Assembly (NCBI GenBank): GCA_964618405.1 | Contig: CAZUAY010000118.1 | Coordinates: forward strand, 1 to 11,887 | Source: JBBQIY01 sp964618405 | Lineage (GTDB): Bacteria; Verrucomicrobiota; Kiritimatiellia; RFP12; UBA3636 | Reading direction: 5' to 3' | Length of the DNA stretch: 11,887 nt | Shown here: one piece after another, positions 1 through 5,622 of the stretch | Layout: each line of letters starts with the position of its first letter | How positions within the stretch are numbered: the first letter of the stretch is position 1 | Notes under the pieces: model-generated | Seen by the model: only the letters and a program-made list of their open reading frames with translations | Told to the model about the DNA's origin: nothing | Databases searched by the model: none | Translations under genes and position numbers: made by a program

Positions 1-10
1 ACTAGCGACT

Positions 11-55
11 GTAATCGGTCAGTGACGGGGGCACCCTCCGTCACTGACCGATTAC
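11..55. repeat. Perfect 18-bp inverted repeat (strong hairpin)
   Basis: The left arm GTAATCGGTCAGTGACGG (11-28) is exactly complementary to 38-55. The 9-nt middle can add two G-C pairs and one G-T wobble, leaving a 3-nt loop. Neither strand has a run of T after the stem: the + strand continues GAGAAAAAG, and the minus strand continues AGTCGCTAG. It is therefore not a classical intrinsic terminator. It could be a bidirectional transcription barrier or mRNA-stabilising stem between the ligase gene and whatever lies left of the window, or one copy of a dispersed palindromic repeat. The hairpin is certain; its role is unknown. Confidence 0.85.
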
Positions 56-170
56 GAGAAAAAGAGTCCAATGGCTTCGTGTTCTTCTTTTCTTCGTGGT
101 GGAAAAAAACGAGGGAGTAACTTTTCGCATGGATCAATGAGGAGGAGGAGGAGGACAGGCGAAGCAAACG

Positions 171-196
171 GAGAACGGGTTTTCCAACCCGTTTTC
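171..196 (-). terminator. Possible weak terminator hairpin after the ligase gene
   Basis: Arms 171-181 and 186-196 pair over 11 positions with one G-T wobble, around a 4-nt loop; the core is AACGGGTT / AACCCGTT. On the minus strand the stem lies about 93 nt after the ligase stop and is followed by CGTTTGCTT, which is only moderately T-rich. It may end ligase transcription, but the poor T-tract makes this uncertain. Confidence 0.3.
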
Positions 197-276
197 GTAC
201 ACGGGTCGGTATCGGCATCGGGATCGAAAGGAGGCGGAAGGAGGTGGAATCGGGCTGTCAACGGGGTGCATCCTTG

Positions 277-288
277 CCGACATGTCGG
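277..288. repeat. 12-bp perfect palindrome CCGACATGTCGG
   Basis: The sequence equals its own reverse complement and directly abuts the ligase stop codon (289-291). It may be a chance palindrome or a protein-binding site. Nothing else supports a function. Confidence 0.5.
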
Positions 289-1971
289 TCATGATTCTCC
301 GCCGTCGGAAAGGCTATAAAGATAGCGCTTGATCTTCTGGGTTGTCGTCTTTTCGAGTTGTTCGAATCGGACTTGAATGCGACGCGGACGCTTGTACTCT
401 GAAAGTTCTTTGAGGACACGGCGGACTTCGTTCTTGCTCAGCTCAATGATTTGGTCATCGGTCATCGTCTGCCCCTTGTTCTTGTAGTCCTCTTCAATAC
501 GATCAATGTCAGGAACGACGATGGCACCAACCCGTTCGCCCCTTTCGCTTTGGGTTTGATAGCCCATCACGATGGACTCAAAAATGTAAGGACTGGAGTT
601 GATGACCATCTCCACCTCTTCTGGATAAATGTTTTTGCCTTCGCGGTTGACGATGAGGCTCTTCTTTCTACCCGTGATCGTAACATACCCATCGGCATCC
701 ATCTTGCCGAGGTCTCCCGTGCAGAACCAGTCTCCTTCGAATACTTCGGCTGTCGCCGCTTCGTTTCTGAAATAGCCTCGCATGACGATCGGGCCACGAA
801 CTTGGATTTCGCCAATGCCCTCTTGGTTGGAGCCGCTAATACGAACCTCACAGTTCGGAAGGGCTTTGCCGACAGTTCCGAAGCGGATATCATTTTCGGG
901 CGACAGCGCTACAATCGGTGCAGTCTCGGTGAGTCCATATCCTTCCAGCGTTGTGATGCCGAACCGCGTGAAGGCTTTGAGCATCTCAGGATCGGACGCT
1001 GCGCCACCGCAGACAATGACTCGAAGCTTGCCGCCGAGACCGGCAAGAATTTTTTTACCCACGATTCGACCGAGCCCAATCGACAACAAAAATTTGGCCA
1101 TCGGATTTTTCCGAATTTTGATCATGATAGCGTTGAGCATTTTTTCAGCGAGAAGCGGGACGGCAAGCAGGACCGTGGGCGAGACTTCGAGCATGTTCTC
1201 TGAAATGGTCTTTAAGTTCTCCACCATGCTCGACTCACACATGACGCCCAGTGGAATCAGGAAATTTGCCGTGAAGGCAAAAGCATGGTGGAGTGGGAGC
1301 ACCATGAGAAAGTTATCGCTCGTGTTGACCGTAAAAAACTGCAAAGCACCCTCGAGCTGAGCCGTGAAGTTGCGGTGCGTTAGCATGGCTCCTTTGGGTC
1401 GACCGGTTGTACCTGATGTGTAAATAATGGAGGCGATGTCTGATTCTACTGGCACATGCCGATCAAAAAAAGAATCCGGCTTTTCCGCGTCGACAGCTAC
1501 GGATTCCATCAGCTGTTCGAAGTCGTGATGCGTAATACCTTTTTCCCGATTTGTTTCCGTAATCACGCTATCGAGCAGGATGACATGCTTCAGATTAGAG
1601 AGGCCGGATTCAATTTCGTGAATGAGCGGCCGTAGCTTACCGCCTGCAAAAATGGCGCAGGACTCCGAATCGCGTAAAACGTGAGAAACTTCGCGTTCTT
1701 GAAGTTTGGCATCGATGGGCACAACTTCGATACCACAGCAAGCGAGCCCAAGATAGGTCACGATCCATTCGGGACGATTCTCCATCATCAAGGCTACGCG
1801 ATGCCCCGGTTTAATACCTAGCTTACCAACCGCTTCAGAGACGGCTCGTGCTTTCTTGTGATAATCGGAAAAAGTCCACGTATTCCAACTGCCGTTCCTT
1901 TTCCACCGCAGGGCGAGTCCGGTGGGGCGTTGTGCGGCGGCGTCAAGGAGGAGCGTTCGTATTGTAGCCAT
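289..1971 (-). CDS. AMP-forming acyl-CoA synthetase (long-chain fatty acid-CoA ligase type)
   Basis: A 560-residue ANL-superfamily (AMP-binding) enzyme. The family activates a carboxylic acid with ATP to an acyl-adenylate and then forms the CoA thioester in the cytoplasm or at the inner membrane face. Visible motifs in order: the P-loop YTSGTTGRPKG at 184-194, the adenine/acyl motif YGLTET at 345-350, the ATP-ribose aspartate in CTGD (D420), the hinge region GRKKSLIV at 434-441, GKNIYPEEVE at 445-454 and a C-terminal lysine K546 in TTTQKIKR. In most relatives that lysine sits in a T-G-K motif; here the glycine is a glutamine. The length is normal and the gene looks intact. Start ATG at 1971 has no clear Shine-Dalgarno sequence. 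It is separated from the preceding gene by 163 bp, so separate transcription is likely. Acyl chain specificity cannot be told; a fatty-acid role is inferred from overall similarity to FadD-type enzymes. Confidence 0.9.
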   Translation of the reverse strand: MATIRTLLLDAAAQRPTGLALRWKRNGSWNTWTFSDYHKKARAVSEAVGKLGIKPGHRVALMMENRPEWIVTYLGLACCGIEVVPIDAKLQEREVSHVLRDSESCAIFAGGKLRPLIHEIESGLSNLKHVILLDSVITETNREKGITHHDFEQLMESVAVDAEKPDSFFDRHVPVESDIASIIYTSGTTGRPKGAMLTHRNFTAQLEGALQFFTVNTSDNFLMVLPLHHAFAFTANFLIPLGVMCESSMVENLKTISENMLEVSPTVLLAVPLLAEKMLNAIMIKIRKNPMAKFLLSIGLGRIVGKKILAGLGGKLRVIVCGGAASDPEMLKAFTRFGITTLEGYGLTETAPIVALSPENDIRFGTVGKALPNCEVRISGSNQEGIGEIQVRGPIVMRGYFRNEAATAEVFEGDWFCTGDLGKMDADGYVTITGRKKSLIVNREGKNIYPEEVEMVINSSPYIFESIVMGYQTQSERGERVGAIVVPDIDRIEEDYKNKGQTMTDDQIIELSKNEVRRVLKELSEYKRPRRIQVRFEQLEKTTTQKIKRYLYSLSDGGES

Positions 1972-2032
1972 ATTTCAGTACGTGTTAGAATTTAAAAAAA
2001 ATGGGGTTATCGATTCCAAAATCATTACATAT

Positions 2033-2059
2033 ATTCTAGAAATTTGCAAGAAAGTTCAA
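2033..2059 (-). promoter_or_regulatory. Candidate promoter for the acyl-CoA ligase gene
   Basis: On the minus strand, TTGAAC (2054-2059, 4 of 6 to the -35 consensus) and TAGAAT (2033-2038, 5 of 6 to the -10 consensus) are separated by 15 bp, slightly short. They lie in the AT-rich part of the intergenic region, about 62 bp upstream of the ligase ATG. The -35 box falls inside the outermost copy of the AAAGTTC repeat. This is pattern matching only; sigma-factor preferences in this lineage may differ. Confidence 0.3.
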
Positions 2060-2120
2060 ATGGAAAGTTCGCCTGGACCGCCTGGAAAGTTCGCCTAGAC
2101 CGCCTGGAAAGTTCAAATGG
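2049..2120. repeat. Short tandem repeat: two 22-bp units with matching half-units on both sides
   Basis: Two adjacent 22-bp units (2062-2083 and 2084-2105, beginning GGAAAGTTCGCCT) differ at a single base. They are bracketed by identical copies of AAAGTTCAAATGG at 2051-2063 and 2108-2120, so AAAGTTC occurs four times, with steps of 13, 22 and 22 bp. The array sits between the UroD-like gene stop and the ligase promoter region. There are no spacers, so it is not a CRISPR array. It could be a regulator-binding array or an expanded intergenic repeat. Confidence 0.85.
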
Positions 2121-2134
2121 AGTTGTGGGTGAAA

Positions 2135-3244
2135 TCAAAGACGAAGACGAGGAGGAGGACGATAGGCCCTGACTTCGCGCATAATTTCTCGCGCTTCCTC
2201 CGGGCTTGCGATGGTATCCGTCAAATGCTCCACGTCATAGCCCACGGCATAGATGCAATTGCCGGGCAGGATGCGCTGCCGCATGCCTTCCAGAAACTCC
2301 TGCTTGGTCAGCAACAGTTTGAGCGGGAGGTCGCCCAGTCTGGAGCGCAAGCGATCCAGCATATCGATGCCCCGAGGCCATTTCGGGTTATTGGTGTATT
2401 CGAGGAGCTGCAGACCCGGGAGGTTCGCTACCGAATCCAGCACGTGAAATGCTGAGCCCTCCAAGTGGATATCGAACGCGCCGCCGACAGCCTGCACGAT
2501 CCGCGTGATCGCCGGAGCCGTGAATGCGTCAAACATCTCGGGGGAATAGTTCGTGGCCTCATCCACGGTCATTGAAAAACAAGTATTGGGTACCCAGAAC
2601 CCCTGCCAGTTGATATGCCCGTCCTCCACCTTGGTGACCCTTCCTAGCATCTGCCGCCTGAATTCCACAAGGAAGTCCGCCACGCGCGCGAACAGTGCCT
2701 GCACGTCCTGCGGTCTGTCAATGAAATCGAAGAACAAGTCCGTTCCCCTCAGTCCCTTGACTACATCGTCGGGGCCTTGAGTCGTACAGACCAGTAGACA
2801 GTCTTCCGGCAGGTGCGCCCGGTAGGTATCGCAGCGTTCCAGCGTCTCGCGCAGCCAGCGGTTCCGGCTGTCGAATTCGATCTTATCCAACCGGTCGTAC
2901 AAATCCGAGATAGGTTCAACCCAGAGTTGGCCTGTTTCAGGGCTGAAGACCGGGTTTGCGCCGAGAAAGGCTGGTAGCAACATGCCGACATTTCCGGGAG
3001 AGACGCTGGGAAAGAAGTCGTCCTTGAATTGTTTGCGGACTTGATGCCGTCCCATCTCTGCGGCGAACATCCTCTTCGTGTCCGGGTAGAAGCGGTTAGG
3101 CGAGGGCAGTCCGGGCGGAGGAGGGTTGTTGATTTCGACAAGGATATCGTCCTGTAGTTGCCGCGCGTACAGTGCCCGCATTTTCCGTACATGCAGATTG
3201 AGATCTTCCAACGTGTATTCTTGCATCTGACACTTTTCTTTCAT
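2135..3244 (-). CDS. UroD/MtaA-superfamily protein (uroporphyrinogen decarboxylase-like, putative methyltransferase)
   Basis: A 369-residue protein that by overall pattern belongs to the uroporphyrinogen decarboxylase-like TIM-barrel superfamily, which also contains corrinoid-dependent methyltransferases such as MtaA and CmuA. Recognisable family-type stretches are DDFFPSVSPGNVG (75-87), a WVEPISD segment (108-114), GFWVPNTCFSMTVDEATNYSP (215-235) and a C-terminal barrel strand region DIHLEGSAFHVLDSVANLPG (258-277). The MtaA group usually has a zinc-binding H-x-C motif; here the equivalent is probably H260-L-E262, so the cysteine is missing. True heme biosynthesis is unlikely given the divergence and context. 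The last codons spell the proline/arginine-rich tail PPPRLRL. The gene is last in the tight operon, 5 bp after the preceding stop. Start ATG 3244 has only a weak AGG upstream; the in-frame ATG at 3226 is an alternative. Substrate unknown; removal of methyl groups from a methylated glycan product is speculation. Confidence 0.75.
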   Translation of the reverse strand: MKEKCQMQEYTLEDLNLHVRKMRALYARQLQDDILVEINNPPPPGLPSPNRFYPDTKRMFAAEMGRHQVRKQFKDDFFPSVSPGNVGMLLPAFLGANPVFSPETGQLWVEPISDLYDRLDKIEFDSRNRWLRETLERCDTYRAHLPEDCLLVCTTQGPDDVVKGLRGTDLFFDFIDRPQDVQALFARVADFLVEFRRQMLGRVTKVEDGHINWQGFWVPNTCFSMTVDEATNYSPEMFDAFTAPAITRIVQAVGGAFDIHLEGSAFHVLDSVANLPGLQLLEYTNNPKWPRGIDMLDRLRSRLGDLPLKLLLTKQEFLEGMRQRILPGNCIYAVGYDVEHLTDTIASPEEAREIMREVRAYRPPPRLRL

Positions 3245-3249
3245 CGAAC

Positions 3250-5616
3250 CTACCGCACCGGTGGCACGGCCACAACTTGGTCAATCAAGATCTGGTTTGG
3301 TTGGGTGGAACTCTTGACATAGGCGGGACCGGTAAATTTCAGCGACACCCACACCTCTTTCTCATTGCTCGGCGGCGGCACGGCTGCCCAACTTAAAGGC
3401 ATCACCAGGTAGACATTAAACCAAAGGATGCAGTGGCCATTCAATGGCGCAGTACCAACATGGTACCAGTGATAGGCTTCATCCTGAGGGGCGGTGTCGA
3501 GCGTGAAGGTGCCCCAGTTTTCTTGCGCTTGCTCGTCATGAATGCGGACCAGCAACGGAAGCTTCTGCTCATCGGGCCGCCCCTGACCCAAGGCGACGGC
3601 GTGCTCGCCAGCGGCAGCGGAGTCTTCGACCCGGGTCGCACGGGACATGCCCGGCAACGGGATTCCCAGTAGACGTGTTGCAGCATTGCGTCCGACAAAC
3701 TGCGCCGGCGGTTCCTGGCGCAACATGATCAACTCGCTCTCGATGGCATTTTGTCCGGAATTAACCCAGACATCGACGCTGGTCGCCCAACTGGCGATCA
3801 ACAGGCGCTTGTTCTTTTCGTACCGTTGAAGCACCTCTTCCTTCTTGTCTGTCCAAGTGGGATCGGTCGCATAACGGTGCCAGAGGTGCAGCATCGCCGA
3901 ATCCACCGGCACCCGTTCGTATTGCACATTGCGCAGGTAACGCCGGTTGTCCGAGTGCTGGGCCAGTGCTTCGGCCTCGTCGAGCCAGGTGTTGACTTGC
4001 GTAAAGAATTCCGGTGTCAGATAGGGGTTCACTGCCGGCGGCGTGTTGATGTAGGGCTTATCGCCTGCGACTGTCTCGGCCGCTAAGCGATCGTAATACC
4101 GCCGCATCGGTGCAGCGGCCGGACCGAAATACCCCGACATGAATTCCGAGGCCAATTGATCGTTGTCCAACTTGGGATTAAGCGACTTGCGAAAAAACAC
4201 CCAATCGCGCATCGGGCGAAAGGAGAGGTCAACCCCAGCCTGTTCGATGAACGCACGTCGGATCCCAAGAGCATGCCAATAGTCCAGATTCTGCATGATC
4301 TTGGCAGTTGCGTCATAAGGATGACGGAAGGGAAGGCGGAACTGGGCGTAGTCCCAGGCCCAGAACTGTGCGCCGGACATGATTTTCATCCAGCCTTCGG
4401 TAATTTGCCGAGCCTCAAGATTGGTCGGGGCGGTGATCGGTCGCAGCACGTCGGCCAGTTCGGCCGCTCCGTATTCGCGATCTAGCAACGGCAGACGGAC
4501 GATGACATTGGCTCGCGGTCGTAAGGACTTCGGCGGCCGTTTAGTAAACTGATAGGCATCGGTTACTAGCATGATCTCTGGATGTGTATTGGCAATCCGA
4601 TCCGCCAGCTCGTTAACGAAATCGATCATCACACCACTGTAGGATCCTTCGCGTTCGGCGATTGCCATGCACAGCGGACAGCGGCAATAGCGAGAGGACG
4701 TATCGTTCTGGGAAAGCGCGTAGTGTGTCGGAGGCGGCAGTCCTTTTTTCGCCGATTCGGCGCGATCTTCGGCGATGAAGGTCAGCAACTGCGCGTACAT
4801 GCGGTCGCGCAATTCCGGATTGGTCAGGCAAAAGTCGTACCCTAAGGCATTGATCGGACGCGGTGCCCGGGTACCGTCTTCCAGCATCGCAAAATACTCA
4901 GGTTTGACATCCTTCCAGTTCTGTTGATAAGGGAAAAAGGTGTGGCCTGAACTGGGATTTCCGAAGCGGACCGCAAATCCGAAACGAGGCTCATTAAGCC
5001 AATGAGCACCACCATTGTAACGGTTGCGAACAAGAAACTTCGCGTACGCTTCTTGGCTGCCAGAATCCGGTCCGCCATCATGACGCGGGTAAAGCGTGGT
5101 TTCGCGCCAGGCAAAGGCCGGTTCCCCTTGTTTGTTGAGTTCCGGCAGCGTGAACACCGAATTTTTGGGCACGATCTCCAGGTCGTGTGTGATCCAACGG
5201 CATCCGCCGTAGGTGTCGAGCAGTTCATATACCGCATAGAGTGTGCCGCGCGGCCGTCCGCCGGTCAGTATCAGGTTGTCTCCGACCGTGCGCAACACCC
5301 AGGTCTCCGGACCTAGATCTTCCGTTCGGACACCTTGTCCGGCGGTAAACTCTGTCGGTCCGACATAAAGTGCCGGAGTCCCGGTTGGCAGGCCTGTTTC
5401 TTCGACAACCGGAAACACCGCCCCGGTGATCTGGTAGAGAAAATTCGTCAGTTCCTCGGCCGCAAAGCGTTCTGCCGCGTTCGCCCTGACGGCCACCGCG
5501 ACGGCGTACTGGGACTGGCCATCGCGCGCCAGTTCCATCGCAAAGGGTTGGAGTGCAAAGAGGCCCATCAAGCCGATGGAGAGAAAGAAGACGGAGCGTA
5601 GTTGTGTCATAATCAT
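3250..5616 (-). CDS. Secreted DUF4838-like glycan-related protein (shorter paralogue)
   Basis: A 788-residue protein with an N-terminal signal peptide (hydrophobic core about residues 8-22, likely cleavage near ALQPFA-M). Next comes an alpha-glucuronidase-type N-terminal domain: AAERFAAEELTNFLYQITG at about 47-65 and GGRPRGTLYAVYELLDTYGGCRW at 119-141. The central region fits DUF4838, with GHTFFPY (224-230), KPEYFAML (238-245), SQNDTSSRYCRCPLC (302-316, cysteines 311, 313 and 316) and AQFWAWDY (416-423). The C-terminal 150 residues look beta-rich and may be a binding or sandwich domain. Many DUF4838 proteins occur in polysaccharide-degrading bacteria; enzymatic activity is not established for this one. 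It lies 6 bp after its larger paralogue and 5 bp before the UroD-like gene, so it is co-transcribed. The start is ATG 5616, with a second ATG at 5610; neither has a strong ribosome-binding site. Export implies action in the periplasm or outside the cell. Confidence 0.8.
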   Translation of the reverse strand: MIMTQLRSVFFLSIGLMGLFALQPFAMELARDGQSQYAVAVAVRANAAERFAAEELTNFLYQITGAVFPVVEETGLPTGTPALYVGPTEFTAGQGVRTEDLGPETWVLRTVGDNLILTGGRPRGTLYAVYELLDTYGGCRWITHDLEIVPKNSVFTLPELNKQGEPAFAWRETTLYPRHDGGPDSGSQEAYAKFLVRNRYNGGAHWLNEPRFGFAVRFGNPSSGHTFFPYQQNWKDVKPEYFAMLEDGTRAPRPINALGYDFCLTNPELRDRMYAQLLTFIAEDRAESAKKGLPPPTHYALSQNDTSSRYCRCPLCMAIAEREGSYSGVMIDFVNELADRIANTHPEIMLVTDAYQFTKRPPKSLRPRANVIVRLPLLDREYGAAELADVLRPITAPTNLEARQITEGWMKIMSGAQFWAWDYAQFRLPFRHPYDATAKIMQNLDYWHALGIRRAFIEQAGVDLSFRPMRDWVFFRKSLNPKLDNDQLASEFMSGYFGPAAAPMRRYYDRLAAETVAGDKPYINTPPAVNPYLTPEFFTQVNTWLDEAEALAQHSDNRRYLRNVQYERVPVDSAMLHLWHRYATDPTWTDKKEEVLQRYEKNKRLLIASWATSVDVWVNSGQNAIESELIMLRQEPPAQFVGRNAATRLLGIPLPGMSRATRVEDSAAAGEHAVALGQGRPDEQKLPLLVRIHDEQAQENWGTFTLDTAPQDEAYHWYHVGTAPLNGHCILWFNVYLVMPLSWAAVPPPSNEKEVWVSLKFTGPAYVKSSTQPNQILIDQVVAVPPVR

Positions 5617-5622
5617 GGGGGT

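Larger units (their letters stand above)
56..288. other. Non-coding stretch with low-complexity sequence
   Basis: No convincing gene is seen between the left hairpin and the ligase stop codon. Two short overlapping open frames here encode low-complexity peptides without recognisable domains. The stretch contains a GAG triplet run (139-155), a weak hexamer-like repeat of the form N-R-TCGG (204-227), a small hairpin (171-196) and a perfect 12-bp palindrome (277-288). It is best read as the 3' untranslated and intergenic region downstream of the minus-strand ligase. Confidence 0.6.

Noticed and set aside
11..55. Intrinsic terminator
   Set aside because: There is no T-run following the stem on either strand; recorded as an inverted repeat instead.
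52..319. Two overlapping small open frames on opposite strands at the left end
   Set aside because: The peptides are low-complexity, rich in R, G or P, without domains, and come from purine-rich repeats and hairpins; no ribosome-binding context or conservation can be shown.
451..1360. Long plus-strand open frames opposite the acyl-CoA ligase
   Set aside because: They are antisense shadows; the minus strand carries all ligase motifs over the full length.
2049..2120. CRISPR-like array
   Set aside because: Repeats are directly adjacent with no unique spacers, and no cas genes are present.
2135..3244. Authentic heme-pathway uroporphyrinogen decarboxylase
   Set aside because: The sequence is highly divergent from HemE, lacks its typical N-terminal motif as far as can be seen, and lies in a glycan-type operon rather than with heme genes.
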